DNA from: Microvirga sp.
GTDB taxonomy: Bacteria > Pseudomonadota > Alphaproteobacteria > Rhizobiales > Beijerinckiaceae
DNA: 64,000 nucleotides
NCBI GenBank assembly: GCA_029266525.1
Contig: JAQSWQ010000053.1
Location: forward strand, 1 to 64,000
Reading direction: 5' to 3'
This document shows positions 46,646 through 56,172 of this stretch, piece by piece (position 1 is the stretch's first letter; each line of letters opens with the position of its first letter). A program made the translations under genes and the position numbers. The notes beneath the pieces were generated by a model. The model saw only the letters and a program-made list of their open reading frames with translations, was not told the DNA's origin and did not search any database.

Positions 46646-47446
46646 ATGAAACGGACGAAGCGCCTGCTGGTGTTCGCGGCGGGCATGACAACGCTCGTCG
46701 CCAGCCTTCCGGTTGCCGCCCAGACTCCCGCCCACATCGCCGCGGTCAAATCCGCTCAAGGTGCCGCCTACGCGATCAACCAGGCCACCAACGGCTGCCC
46801 CGTGGTGGGCACGGACATGCTCGGCTGGCCCGGAGCGAGCATACGGAAGTGCATCTACCGGGTCGGACCGGCCGGAAACAAACGCACCGGCCTCGTCTAC
46901 CTGCTCGAGATCAAGCCGGAGACGATCGCAACCTGGATCGAGGGGAGCTGCGCCAAGCTGCTCCCAAGCCTGCCCGGGTGCTTCGAGAAGGTGCTCACCT
47001 GCGGCAAGCTCAACTCGGGGATGATGTTCCCGATCAGCGGCAACATGCTCGAGGACATGACCCCGAACCCGTGGCAGAACTTCTTCTTTCGCAACGGCAT
47101 GACGGTCAGGATGGCTGGCCAGCCGAACGGCACCACAACGCAGGTGCCGCTTGATCGTCAGGAAGCGCTCGCGCAGCTCCCGGATACAGGCATCGAGCGG
47201 ATCCCGTCCGGCCTCACCCGCTTCTGGCGAACCCGTCCCGAGCAATTCGCGGCGCAGTTCCCGGCCGAAGGGGTTCCGGCCAAGCTGGATACGCCCGCGA
47301 AGCGCCAGAAATGGCTCGACACGGCGCGCGCAGAGATCCTCGCCGCGCTGAACGGCTCGACCAACCGGCTTCTCGAAACCTGGGTCGCCGTCCACGCGAC
47401 CACCTTGGCGTCGCCGAAGAAGTGCCCCGACGACAGCGACCCGTGA
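46646..47446 (+). CDS. Secreted protein of unknown function with six cysteines
   Basis: 266 residues with a clear signal peptide (LLVFAAGMTTLVASLPVAAQ, cleavage after AAQ). The mature part has six cysteines (NGCPV, RKCIY, GSCAK, PGCFEK, LTCGK, KKCPD), an even number that could form three disulfides in the periplasm. No domain is recognised. The neighbours are unrelated. I cannot assign a function. Confidence 0.72.
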   Translation: MKRTKRLLVFAAGMTTLVASLPVAAQTPAHIAAVKSAQGAAYAINQATNGCPVVGTDMLGWPGASIRKCIYRVGPAGNKRTGLVYLLEIKPETIATWIEGSCAKLLPSLPGCFEKVLTCGKLNSGMMFPISGNMLEDMTPNPWQNFFFRNGMTVRMAGQPNGTTTQVPLDRQEALAQLPDTGIERIPSGLTRFWRTRPEQFAAQFPAEGVPAKLDTPAKRQKWLDTARAEILAALNGSTNRLLETWVAVHATTLASPKKCPDDSDP

Positions 47447-47471
47447 AGGCTCGACCGGACAGCGCCGCCAC

Positions 47472-48680
47472 TCAGCTCTCGAACGTGAACAGCTCCTGTG
47501 CCCGCTCGACGCCCTTGAGCGCGTAGCGCCCGACCGAGACGAGCCGGGCCCTGTCCTCGGGTCGCGCCGCCGAGGCGAAGGCGGAGGAGATCAGGACATC
47601 CCTCTCGACCGAGCGGCACAGCGCCGCGATGCGGCTCGCCTCGTTGACCGCGGGGCCGACCACCGTGAAGTCGAGCCGGTCCTGGGCGCCGATGTTGCCG
47701 TAGAAGACCTCGCCGATATGAAGGCCGAGATAGGCCTCCGTGACCGGCAGGCCGTTCCGGGCCCGCTCCGCGTTGAGGGCGCCGATGCGGGTGCGCATCA
47801 GCTCTTCCGCCTTGAGCGCGCAGCCGCAGGCGGTGCCGGGATCGTCCGCCTTGAAGATCGCGAGCGTGCCGTCGCCGATGAGCTTCAGGACGTCCCCGGC
47901 GGCCTCGTGCACCGAGGAGATGATCGCGGCGGCATAGTCGTTGAGGAAGGGGATGACCTCGTCCGGCGCGGCCGTCTCGGTGATGCGCGTGAAGCCGCGC
48001 AGGTCGCTGTACCAGAGCACCGCCTCGATGCGCTCGGCAACGCCGCGGCCGATGCGGCCCGACAGCACGCGCCGGCCGGCGTCGCGTCCGAGATAGGTCT
48101 CGACCAGCGTTTCTGCGACACGCGCAAGCGAGACACATTTCACGGCGAGCGCGAAGAACGGCAGCAGGCCGCGCAGGAAATCGAGCTGCGCTTCCGCGAA
48201 GCCGCCCGGCGCATCGGTCGCGAAGGAGGAATAGACGCCGTCCATCTCACCAAGGGTGCCGCCGGCCCCAAAGCGGTGGATCAGGGCGATGTAGTCGGTC
48301 TGACCGTCGGCGCGCAGATCGTCGAGGATCGGGAAGTCGGCCGGCTCGCCCGGCCCGAGCTTGCGCCGCAGCTCGGCGCCGCCCGACTCGAGAAGATGGT
48401 TGAAGGGGCTCTGGCTCCACTTTTCGGCTGCGTCGCCGCCTTCGCTGACGCGCCCATATCCGGTGACCGGATCGAACTCGACGCCGTTGCTGCGCCAGCG
48501 GAAGATATGACCCTCATGGACCGGGTGCAGCGTGTCGATGAGCACGTTCGCGCGCGCGAGCGGCACGCCGGCGGCGGCCAGCCGCTCGCAGAATCCGCGC
48601 AGGAGCTCCGGCTCGCCAAGGCCGCACAAGCCGGCCTCGGTCACGAAGTGCAGGATTCCCGCCGCCCTCGCCTGGTCCAT
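47472..48680 (-). CDS. Class III adenylate/guanylate cyclase
   Basis: 402 residues. The N-terminal ~200 residues lack a named sensor domain (RANVLIDTLHPVHEGHIFRW). The C-terminal catalytic domain begins at VLWYSDLRGFTRITE, with the first metal Asp, and continues to DVLKLIGDGTLAIFK, with the second. FTVVGPAVNEASRIAALC ends the core. It makes cAMP or cGMP; the cytosolic location is inferred from the lack of membrane segments. Confidence 0.88.
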   Translation of the reverse strand: MDQARAAGILHFVTEAGLCGLGEPELLRGFCERLAAAGVPLARANVLIDTLHPVHEGHIFRWRSNGVEFDPVTGYGRVSEGGDAAEKWSQSPFNHLLESGGAELRRKLGPGEPADFPILDDLRADGQTDYIALIHRFGAGGTLGEMDGVYSSFATDAPGGFAEAQLDFLRGLLPFFALAVKCVSLARVAETLVETYLGRDAGRRVLSGRIGRGVAERIEAVLWYSDLRGFTRITETAAPDEVIPFLNDYAAAIISSVHEAAGDVLKLIGDGTLAIFKADDPGTACGCALKAEELMRTRIGALNAERARNGLPVTEAYLGLHIGEVFYGNIGAQDRLDFTVVGPAVNEASRIAALCRSVERDVLISSAFASAARPEDRARLVSVGRYALKGVERAQELFTFES

Positions 48681-48761
48681 GGGGCCGTTGTGCCATGGAA
48701 CGCGCCCACGGGGGAGGTGCGTGCGCGGGGCGCGAAGTTTGACGCGTCCGCGTCGGTGATG

Positions 48762-49139
48762 TCACCCGGACCTGCCGCAATAGGCCTCGATGCGGTAGCC
48801 GTCCGGATCGACCGCGAAGGCGGCGTAGTAGTTCGGGCCGTAATCGGCGCGCAGACCCGGCGCGCCGTTGTCGCGTCCACCCGCTTTCAGCGCCGCGGCG
48901 TGGAAGGCGTCGACGCTTCTGCGGGTCGGCGCGGCGAAGCAGAAGTGGAGCCCGGATTTCTCGTCCGCCGGCACCGGGCGCTCGGCGGCGCCGATCCAAA
49001 GCGCGACGGCCTTGCGCCCGTAGCCGAGCGAGCCTTCGCTTTCGCTCAGGCAGGAGTAGTCGAGCGGCTTCAGCGCTGCGTCGTAGAAGCGCTTCGCGTT
49101 CGCGAGGTCGCGGACGCCGATGGAGACGTGATCGATCAT
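48762..49139 (-). CDS. VOC family protein (glyoxalase-like)
   Basis: 125 residues, one VOC fold: MIDHVSIGVRDLANAKRFYD at the N-terminus with the metal His, and YYAAFAVDPDGYRIEAYCG at the end with the metal Glu. Likely a lyase, isomerase or binding protein for a small molecule. Paired with the following lipocalin-like gene, 18 bases away. Confidence 0.85.
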   Translation of the reverse strand: MIDHVSIGVRDLANAKRFYDAALKPLDYSCLSESEGSLGYGRKAVALWIGAAERPVPADEKSGLHFCFAAPTRRSVDAFHAAALKAGGRDNGAPGLRADYGPNYYAAFAVDPDGYRIEAYCGRSG

Positions 49140-49157
49140 GGCTTGCTCCCGTGTGCG

Positions 49158-49649
49158 TTAGCTGGTGCGGCGGGCGCGGAACTCGGCCTGAAGGTGGAAG
49201 CTCGCGCCCCCGTCGAGCGAGCGCTCCCCGCGCCACAGGAACGACACGGGGGTGATCCCGCGGAAGCTCCAGCGCATGAGGATGCCGCCGTCGGCCGTGC
49301 CCTCCTGGACGATGTCAGAGCCCTCGGCGCGGCCGATCTGACGCGTGTAGAGCTGCTTCAGCGGATCGCTCCACAGGATGTGCCAGGCATCGATCCCGGG
49401 GTCGTAGACCCTGAGGGTCGTGCCGTAGAAGAAGCCCGGCAGGATCCAGACATCCTGGATGGCGCGGCCCTCCAGCACGAAGGCGAAGTGGATGGCGCCC
49501 TGCCCGGTATGGCGCGCGCCGTCCTCGGCATGGACGACGGCGTCCATCGTCCAGTCACCGGCGAAGCGGCCGTAGAGCGCCATCTTGTCGGCGCGGTCTG
49601 GCGCGGGGTGCGAGGCTTGCAGAGCATCGAGGAAGGAACGAGCGGGCAT
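49158..49649 (-). CDS. Uncharacterised small protein (lipocalin/DUF1579-like)
   Basis: 163 residues with GDWTMDAVVHAED, then GRAIQDVWILPGFFYGTTLR and a run of short beta-strands, suggesting a lipocalin-like barrel as in DUF1579. No cofactor site is obvious. It is upstream of a VOC gene on the same strand and divergent from the AraC regulator, which may control the pair. Confidence 0.68.
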   Translation of the reverse strand: MPARSFLDALQASHPAPDRADKMALYGRFAGDWTMDAVVHAEDGARHTGQGAIHFAFVLEGRAIQDVWILPGFFYGTTLRVYDPGIDAWHILWSDPLKQLYTRQIGRAEGSDIVQEGTADGGILMRWSFRGITPVSFLWRGERSLDGGASFHLQAEFRARRTS

Positions 49650-49724
49650 TGGACGGAGCCTTCGTGAGGATCGATGCCGGCGTCGCTAGCCCGCGGTCTC
49701 TCCCCGCGGCTTGGGGGAAATTGC

Positions 49725-49730
49725 TATAAT
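49725..49730 (+). promoter_or_regulatory. TATAAT -10 box; possible leaderless start of araC-type gene
   Basis: A perfect TATAAT lies only six bases before the ATG of the AraC regulator. Transcription from it would start at or next to the ATG, giving a leaderless message. No good -35 is seen at 16-18 bases, and no Shine-Dalgarno precedes the ATG, which fits a leaderless message. Confidence 0.5.
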
Positions 49731-49736
49731 CGCAAC

Positions 49737-50564
49737 ATGACCATCACCGAGCGCGTGCTCGCCTCCGGCCCCGGGTGGCGGGTGGCGGACGTTATCTGCA
49801 CGGCCGGTCCTGCCGACCGCCCCTTCGAGGAGCGCCACGAGCACGCCTCGATCGCGCTCGTGACGCGGGGCTCGTTCCAGTACCGCACCTCGCAGGGCAG
49901 CGCCGTGCTCGCGCCGGGCTCGCTGCTCCTCGGCAATGCGGGCGCCTGCTTCGAATGCGGCCACGAGCACGCGGCGGGGGACCGCTGCATCGCGTTCCAG
50001 TTCGCGCCCGATCATCTCGACGCGGTCGCGGCGGAGACCCCCGAGGCCCGAAGCACAGGTTTCGCCGTCCCGCGGCTGCCGCCCCTCCCTGCGCTGATGC
50101 CGCTCGCCGCCGCGGCGGTGGCAGAGGCCGGGCGCGAGGAGCCCGATCCCGGCGCCCTCGAGGAGCTTGCGCTCCGCCTAGCTGGCGCCGTCGCGGCGGC
50201 GCTCGCGGGCGCGCCGCGCGCGCCCTTACGCCTCAGCGCGCGCGACGAGCGGCGCGTCACCGAGGTCCTGCGCCGGATCGAGCGCGGGGCCGAGGAGGCG
50301 CTGCCGCTTCACAGACTGGCGCGCCAGGCCGGCATGAGCCCGTACCATTTCCTGCGGGTGTTCCGCGCATCGGTCGGCATGACGCCGCACCAGTTCGTGC
50401 TGCGCACGCGCCTGCAGCGCGCCGCGCTGCGCCTGCGACGCTCCGACGACCCGGTCTCGACGATTGCCTACGACGCCGGCTTCAACGACCTCTCGACCTT
50501 CAACCGGCGCTTCAAGCGGATCATGGGAGCGAGCCCGCGGGAATGGCGGTCTGTGCGCAGGTGA
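49737..50564 (+). CDS. AraC family transcriptional regulator
   Basis: 275 residues. N-terminal cupin-like sensor (ERHEHASIALVTRGSFQYRT). The C-terminal double HTH is clear: LARQAGMSPYHFLRVFRAS (first HTH) and VSTIAYDAGFNDLSTFNRRF (second, with the family signature). The natural ligand is unknown. It is divergent from the VOC/lipocalin-like pair. Confidence 0.88.
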   Translation: MTITERVLASGPGWRVADVICTAGPADRPFEERHEHASIALVTRGSFQYRTSQGSAVLAPGSLLLGNAGACFECGHEHAAGDRCIAFQFAPDHLDAVAAETPEARSTGFAVPRLPPLPALMPLAAAAVAEAGREEPDPGALEELALRLAGAVAAALAGAPRAPLRLSARDERRVTEVLRRIERGAEEALPLHRLARQAGMSPYHFLRVFRASVGMTPHQFVLRTRLQRAALRLRRSDDPVSTIAYDAGFNDLSTFNRRFKRIMGASPREWRSVRR

Positions 50565-50720
50565 GCGGCCCGGGCAAGAGCCAGCCGCGTCCTCCCTGCT
50601 CACGCCTGCGTGAAGCGACCACCCCTTGCAACGGATCATGGCGCCGTTCTCAGATGTGACGTCAGAGCGCCAGGACAAGCCGAGCTTGTCCGCGCTCGGC
50701 TCGATCAGCGGGAGGGAAGC

Positions 50721-51647
50721 ATGCAGCGCACCGGGCTTACGATCGTTGCGGTAATGATGGCCGGCAGCATGGCGGCGCCGTTGCTGGCGCAAACGCCCGC
50801 GCCGGCGCAGCCCGCGCCCGCTTCGCCCGCTCCGTCGCAGCCGCTCTTCGCGACGACGAAGGTCGAGGGCACCGACAATGTCTATGTCTTCCGCTACCAG
50901 AACCATCAGTCGATGTTCGTGGTCACGCCCGAGGGTGTCATTGCGACCGACCCGATCAGCTACGGCAGGCCGCAGGCAGCGACGACCTACATCGACGAGA
51001 TCCGCAAGATCACGAGGGCGCCGATCCGATACCTGATCTACAGCCACCACCATTACGACCACATCGCCGGCGGCAGGCCGTTCAAGGAAGCCGGCGCTAC
51101 CATCGTCGGGCATCGCCGCGCGCATGAGCGGCTCGCGGCACGCACCGCATCCGACGTCCTCGTGCCGGACGAGATCGTCGACGAGAAGCGCACGATCGAG
51201 CTCGGCGGCACCAGGCTCGAGCTCGTCTACACCGGACGCAACCATTCCGACTCTTCGCTCGTGATGCTTCTGCCGCGGGAGCGGATCATCTTCGCGGTCG
51301 ATTTCAACACGCTCGGCGCGGTCCCTTCGCGGCTCGGCGTCAACGATTCCTATCCGGTCGAATGGGAGGACTCCCTCAAGCGCACGCTGGCGCTGAACTG
51401 GGACCGCCAGATCCCTGGCCACCCGGGACCGGGCGGCCGGCTCGGCACGAGGCAGGACATGGAGCAGCAGCTCGCCTTCATGACCGAGCTGTCCGCCGAG
51501 GTGAAGAAGGCGGCCGAGGCAGGCAAGTGCTTCGATCCGGCGACGAAGGAAGTACGCCTGCCGCACTTCGCGACCCTGCAAGGCTACGAGCAGAACATCG
51601 AATGGAGCACGCACCGCTGGTGCGGCTATTGGGGCCGCGGGATCTGA
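50721..51647 (+). CDS. Secreted MBL-fold metallo-hydrolase
   Basis: 308 residues. N-terminal signal peptide (LTIVAVMMAGSMAAPLLAQ), then a Pro/Ala linker. The zinc motif is YSHHHYDHIAGGRPF (HxHxDH, about 110), with later ligands in YTGRNHSDSSLVML and HPGPGGRLG. The fold hydrolyses esters, lactones or beta-lactams; the substrate is not known. Start after GGGAGGGA. It is convergent with a methyltransferase. Confidence 0.87.
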   Translation: MQRTGLTIVAVMMAGSMAAPLLAQTPAPAQPAPASPAPSQPLFATTKVEGTDNVYVFRYQNHQSMFVVTPEGVIATDPISYGRPQAATTYIDEIRKITRAPIRYLIYSHHHYDHIAGGRPFKEAGATIVGHRRAHERLAARTASDVLVPDEIVDEKRTIELGGTRLELVYTGRNHSDSSLVMLLPRERIIFAVDFNTLGAVPSRLGVNDSYPVEWEDSLKRTLALNWDRQIPGHPGPGGRLGTRQDMEQQLAFMTELSAEVKKAAEAGKCFDPATKEVRLPHFATLQGYEQNIEWSTHRWCGYWGRGI

Positions 51648-51651
51648 ACCG

Positions 51652-52521
51652 TTAAGCCACGGTGCCGCGGCAGGCCCAGGCGACGGCGGCGAAGGAGCGC
51701 GGGCCGTCGGGCTTGCCGGCCTCGTAGGCGAACCGGAGCGCGCGCTCTAGGGCGGCGCGGCCGTCGGGGTCGAGAGGGGCGGCGTACTTGCCCATCGACC
51801 CTTCGCCGGCCGCGATCGGCGACCAGAGATCGTCGAAGGACGCGTACTCCATCCGGATTGTCAGCATGGCGTCGCGCACGTCCTCGAGGCCGACGCGCCT
51901 CCACATCTCGCGCAGCTCATTCGGGCGCGTCGCCGGCCGCATGTAGTTCTCGGCCCGTGCAGCTTCGGCCGCCGGATCGAGCAGGGCGGCCGTATCCCAG
52001 AACATCCGCTGCATGACGAAGCCGCCGTAAGTGTCCCACACCGCCGCGGCGACCGTCCCGCCGCGGCGCACGACCCGGCGCATCTCGGCGGCCGCAAGCT
52101 CCGGCCTCGGCACGAAGTGCAGCATGAGGAGCGACAGGGCGCCATCGAAGGCACCGTCGGCGAAGGGCAGCGCGCAGGCGTCCGCCTGCTCAAATCGCAG
52201 CCGCGGGTCCGTGCCGGCGGCGCGCGCCGCCTCGAGATACAGTTCAGAATAATCGATCGCGGTCAGCGCTGCCGGGTTCCTCCCGGCAAGCAGCGCGAAT
52301 GTGAGACTGCCTGTGCCGCAGCCTACATCGATCAGCCGCTCGCCTTCTTGGACGCCAGCGAAATCGATGAACAGCGGCGCGAGCCGGCGGCTCCAGCGCC
52401 CCATCATCTGCTCGTAGGCGGCGGCATTCAGGGCATTGAAGTTGGACGGCACGGCGTTGCTCGCTCCGGCTGACGGACGGTCGGGCACAGTCGCAAGCGT
52501 TTCGGAGGACGACAACCCCAA
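51652..52521 (-). CDS. Class I SAM-dependent methyltransferase
   Basis: 289 residues. YEQMMGRWSRRLAPLF leads into the SAM motif LIDVGCGTGSLTFALLAGRN (about 64-83). SLLMLHFVPRPELAAAEM and VRRGGTVAAAVWDT complete the fold. It starts with TTG; the first ~30 residues are unlikely to be essential and a later start is possible. The target is not known. Downstream of the rplA terminator and separate from that operon. Confidence 0.82.
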   Translation of the reverse strand: MGLSSSETLATVPDRPSAGASNAVPSNFNALNAAAYEQMMGRWSRRLAPLFIDFAGVQEGERLIDVGCGTGSLTFALLAGRNPAALTAIDYSELYLEAARAAGTDPRLRFEQADACALPFADGAFDGALSLLMLHFVPRPELAAAEMRRVVRRGGTVAAAVWDTYGGFVMQRMFWDTAALLDPAAEAARAENYMRPATRPNELREMWRRVGLEDVRDAMLTIRMEYASFDDLWSPIAAGEGSMGKYAAPLDPDGRAALERALRFAYEAGKPDGPRSFAAVAWACRGTVA

Positions 52522-52625
52522 AGCGGTCTATGGCCGTCACTCTGTGGTTGAGCTTTGCCATGCGACAGCCAAACCGCGCCGGACGCCGGCAACGCAGATC
52601 ATGACGACGGTCGCCTGATCGACAA

Positions 52626-52657
52626 AGAAAAAGGCCCGCGGGTGCGTGTCGCGGGCC
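52626..52657 (-). terminator. Rho-independent terminator after rplA
   Basis: On the minus strand GGCCCGCG, a nine-base loop and CGCGGGCC form an 8-bp GC stem followed by TTTTTC. It starts about 25 bases after the rplA stop and ends the ribosomal-protein operon. Confidence 0.85.
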
Positions 52658-52682
52658 TCGATCGTTCGCGCGATGGCGCGGC

Positions 52683-53387
<705 letters not shown>

Positions 53388-53398
53388 GTCGCCCTCCC

Positions 53399-53848
53399 TT
53401 AGCCCACGACCTCGAGGCCCATCGCCCGGGCGGAGCCCCGGATCATCTGGACCGCGGATTCGACGTTGTCGCAGTTGAGGTCGGCCATCTTCTTCTCAGC
53501 GATCTCGCGCAGCTGCTCCTCGGTGACGCGGCCGGCGGGCGCGCCGCGGCCGGGCGTCTTCGAGCCCGAGGCCGGCTTCTTGCCGAGCTTCAGGTTCGCC
53601 GCCTTCTTGAGGAAGAAGGATACCGGCGGCTGCTTCATCTCGAAGGTGAACGACCGGTCCTGATACGCGGTGATGATCACCGGGATCGGCATGCCCTTCT
53701 CCATCTGCGCGGTCTTCGCGTTGAAGGCCTTGCAGAACTCCATGATGTTGAGGCCGCGCTGACCGAGCGCGGGACCGATCGGCGGCGACGGGTTCGCTGC
53801 GCCGGCCGGGACCTGAAGCTTCACGTAGCCCGTGATCTTCTTTGCCAT
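53399..53848 (-). CDS. rplK: 50S ribosomal protein L11
   Basis: 149 residues. Signature region includes [20 protein letters not shown] and the end [21 protein letters not shown]11 binds the GTPase-associated centre of 23S rRNA. It lies 11 bases upstream of rplA; a repeat element lies between it and nusG. Confidence 0.97.
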   Translation of the reverse strand: MAKKITGYVKLQVPAGAANPSPPIGPALGQRGLNIMEFCKAFNAKTAQMEKGMPIPVIITAYQDRSFTFEMKQPPVSFFLKKAANLKLGKKPASGSKTPGRGAPAGRVTEEQLREIAEKKMADLNCDNVESAVQMIRGSARAMGLEVVG

Positions 53849-53963
53849 GGGACTGCTCCCAGATTGCTCCTAGCCCGGCTGCCGGCCGGGGTGGAGCGGT
53901 TGCAGGTCGCGGTGCGGCTTATTCGAGGCCCGGCTGGCGACCGGGCAAGCCTCCCGCGGCTTG

Positions 53964-54106
53964 CCGTCATTCCGGGGCGGACCGAAGGTCCGAGCCCGGA
54001 ACCCATAAACTCAGTGGTTCATGGGTGACGGAGAGGTGGCGCGCCGTTCGGAAACGGCGGCGGTTATGGGTTCCGGGCTCGCCCCGCGGGCGCCCCGGAA
54101 TGACGG
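53964..54106. repeat. Long palindromic element between nusG and rplK
   Basis: The ends CCGTCATTCCGGGGCG and CGCCCCGGAATGACGG are perfect inverted repeats of 16 bp; inside, CCCGGAACCCATAA pairs with TTATGGGTTCCGGG. The 143-base element can fold into a long stem in the operon transcript between nusG and rplK. It looks like a GTCATTCCGGGG-type dispersed element. Confidence 0.88.
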
Positions 54107-54107
54107 A

Positions 54108-54668
54108 TCAGGTCTTCTCGACCTGCGTGTACTCAAGCTCGACCGGCGTGGCGCGGCCGAAGATCGAGACCGCCACCTTGAGGCGGGCGCGGCCCTCGTC
54201 GACCTCCTCGACAGTGCCGTTGAACGAGGCGAAGGGGCCGTCGGCGACGCGGACCGTCTCGCCGATCTCGAAGTGGATGGTCGGCTTCGGATGCTCGACG
54301 CCCTCGGCGACCTGGCCCTTGATGCGCTCGGCCTCGGAGTCGGGGATCGGCACCGGCTTCGCCTTGTCGGCGCCGAGGAAGCCCGTGACCTTCGGGGTGT
54401 TCTTGATGAGATGGTAGACTTGGTCGGTGAGGTCGCATTTCACGAGCACGTAGCCCGGGAAGAACTTGCGCTCGGAATCGACCTTACGGCCGCGGCGCAC
54501 CTCGACGACCTTCTCGGTCGGGACCAGCACCTCCTCGAACTTGTCGGCGAGCCCGCGCTGCTGGGCCTGGTCCTTGATCGACTGCGCGACCTTGTTCTCG
54601 AAGTTCGAATAGGCGTGGACGATGTACCAGCGCTTGTTCGACGCCGCCGCCGGCGATGCTTCCGCCAT
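54108..54668 (-). CDS. nusG: Transcription termination/antitermination protein NusG
   Basis: 186 residues. NGN domain RWYIVHAYSNFENKVAQSI, then FFPGYVLVKCDLTDQVYHLI, and a C-terminal KOW domain with GETVRVADGPFASFNGTVEE. I choose the ATG at MAEASP because GGGAG lies ten bases before it. NusG binds RNA polymerase and ribosome or Rho. It lies downstream of secE in the conserved order. Confidence 0.97.
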   Translation of the reverse strand: MAEASPAAASNKRWYIVHAYSNFENKVAQSIKDQAQQRGLADKFEEVLVPTEKVVEVRRGRKVDSERKFFPGYVLVKCDLTDQVYHLIKNTPKVTGFLGADKAKPVPIPDSEAERIKGQVAEGVEHPKPTIHFEIGETVRVADGPFASFNGTVEEVDEGRARLKVAVSIFGRATPVELEYTQVEKT

Positions 54669-54685
54669 GCTCTGTGCTCCCACCG

Positions 54686-54883
54686 CTAGCTCCCGAGCCC
54701 CAGGACGAGGCGGATCACGACCCGGATCACCTGGTCGGTGAGGAGGAAGAACACGCTCGCGAGCACGACCATCACGAACACCATGGCGGTCGTGATCATG
54801 GTCTCCTTGCGGGTCGGCCAGGTGACCTTCGAGCCTTCGGCCCGGACCTGCTGGAGGAATTCCGCGGGATTCGTCTTCGCCAT
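54686..54883 (-). CDS. secE: Preprotein translocase subunit SecE
   Basis: 65 residues with FLQQVRAEGSKVTWPTRKE, the conserved amphipathic helix, and one membrane segment (TTAMVFVMVVLASVFFLLTD). Single-span SecE is normal for this class of bacteria. It clamps SecY. First gene in the operon; no tRNA-Trp was seen upstream. Confidence 0.96.
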   Translation of the reverse strand: MAKTNPAEFLQQVRAEGSKVTWPTRKETMITTAMVFVMVVLASVFFLLTDQVIRVVIRLVLGLGS

Positions 54884-54943
54884 CGCTGTCCCGCCCGCGC
54901 CGGGGCGCGGAACGGCCTCATCCTGTCGTCGGGGCTGCCGCCC

Positions 54944-54970
54944 AAATTAGCTGCGGCGCGAAGCACTCAA
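54944..54970 (-). promoter_or_regulatory. Weak candidate promoter of secE operon
   Basis: On the minus strand TTGAGT and TAATTT are separated by 15 bases, about 60 bases before the secE start. The spacing is short, so this is only a candidate. Confidence 0.3.
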
Positions 54971-55174
54971 GCTCCGCGCCACCTCGACCAAGCATAAGCT
55001 GGGATGGCGAGGCCTATAATGCAACTTTTTCGCCTTGTCGATGACCCTTGGGCCGGCGGCGCCGGGCGGAGGCCGTTTCGCGATGGCCCGCCGAACGTTC
55101 GGCCCGGTCGCGCGTTACGGGGAGGATGCGCGCCCGCCTTGCCGGGCGCCGACGCTTCCACGAGGAGATTGAGG

Positions 55175-55708
55175 ATGAGCCGCGGATTTCCGTCGATGAC
55201 GGCGCTGTTGGGACTGCTCGCCATCGCGGGCTACCAGAACAAGGACAAGATCGCCGAGATGCTTGGCGGCGGCGGGCAGGGCGCGGGCGCGCCCCGCCAG
55301 GGCGGCCGGCCGGGCGGCTCGGCCGGGCAGGGTGGCGGCTCGGGCGGGCTGCTTGGAGGCGCCGGCGGGCAGGGCGGCGGCCTCGGCGGGCTGCTTGCCG
55401 GCCTCGGCGGCGGCGCCGGCGCCGGCGGTCTCCTCACCGGGGGCTTGCGCGACCTCGTCGAGAGCTTCAGGCAGAACGGCCAGGGCGAGGTGGCGGATTC
55501 CTGGGTCGGCCGCGGTCCGAACAAGCAGATCGCGCCGCACGAGCTCGAGCGGGCGATCGGCCCGGACACGCTCGCGACCCTGTCGCGAGAGACCGGCCTC
55601 TCGCGCGAGGAGCTCCTGGCAAGGCTCTCCCGCGAGCTCCCCGACGCGGTCGACAAGTACACGCCCGAGGGACGGCTGCCGAGCGAGAGCGAGTTCTCGC
55701 GGGGTTGA
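55175..55708 (+). CDS. YidB family protein (DUF937)
   Basis: 177 residues. After a short helix ([18 protein letters not shown]) there is a Gly-rich middle (about 30-90). The YidB core follows: [20 protein letters not shown], then [20 protein letters not shown] and [16 protein letters not shown]. The family has no firm function. The start has GAGGAG upstream; a TATAAT lies 155 bases before it. Confidence 0.85.
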   Translation: MSRGFPSMTALLGLLAIAGYQNKDKIAEMLGGGGQGAGAPRQGGRPGGSAGQGGGSGGLLGGAGGQGGGLGGLLAGLGGGAGAGGLLTGGLRDLVESFRQNGQGEVADSWVGRGPNKQIAPHELERAIGPDTLATLSRETGLSREELLARLSRELPDAVDKYTPEGRLPSESEFSRG

Positions 55709-55710
55709 CG

Positions 55711-55730
55711 CCTCTCCCCTCGGAGAGGGG
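55711..55730. terminator. CCTCTCCCC hairpin after yidB-like gene
   Basis: CCTCTCCCCTCGGAGAGGGG folds into a short stem directly after the stop codon. It is one unit of the dispersed palindrome. There is no T-run, so it could stabilise or end transcripts but is not a classical terminator. Confidence 0.4.
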
Positions 55731-55791
55731 GCGCGCCAAATCTCTCGGCGGTCCCGGGCCTCGCACGATCGCACTGTCAAAGAGCGGGGGA

Positions 55792-55848
55792 GCAGGACGC
55801 CAGGGCCGGCTCACATTGTTTAGGATGCCAGGTCACCTGGCGTCCTGC
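55792..55848. repeat. Inverted repeat GCAGGACGCCAGG / CCTGGCGTCCTGC
   Basis: A perfect 13-bp inverted repeat with a 31-base loop. The loop plus right arm contains CCAGGTCACCTGG, another perfect palindrome sharing the same right arm, so two hairpins are mutually exclusive. It does not belong to the CCTCTCCC family. Purpose unknown. Confidence 0.65.
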
Positions 55849-56172
55849 ACGGCGTCTTTAGGCCCGAAGCCTTCCGCGTACTTGTCGGCGGTCGGGTCTC
55901 TTGATCCGGAACGCCGGCCCTGCCCGAGGTCATCGCCCGGGCGTGGTCGGACGCGTCCGGCCTTCTCCCGATCCGCTTCCAGCCCCGAGAGGCAGCCCCG
56001 CCGTAGTGCAGGCCCACATTCGCCGGGACCCCCGAATTGGCTTCGGCCTCCCGAGCCCGGAGCACGCGTCAGCTCCGACCGCAGGCGCCGCTCCCGCCCC
56101 CCTAACGACGCCTCGCGAGAGCGTCCCCCTGCGGACGGGATGGGGTCATCTAGGACTAAAATCCAGAACGCA
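55849..56172. other. Non-coding stretch before the repeat array
   Basis: About 320 bases with no convincing gene. A minus-strand frame through here (ending DPTADKYAEGFGPKDAVQ) is open but starts in repeat sequence and matches nothing I can name. Confidence 0.4.

Noticed and set aside
54884-55174. tRNA-Trp upstream of secE, the usual neighbour
   Set aside because: No cloverleaf or TTCGAnTC T-loop is visible in the gap.
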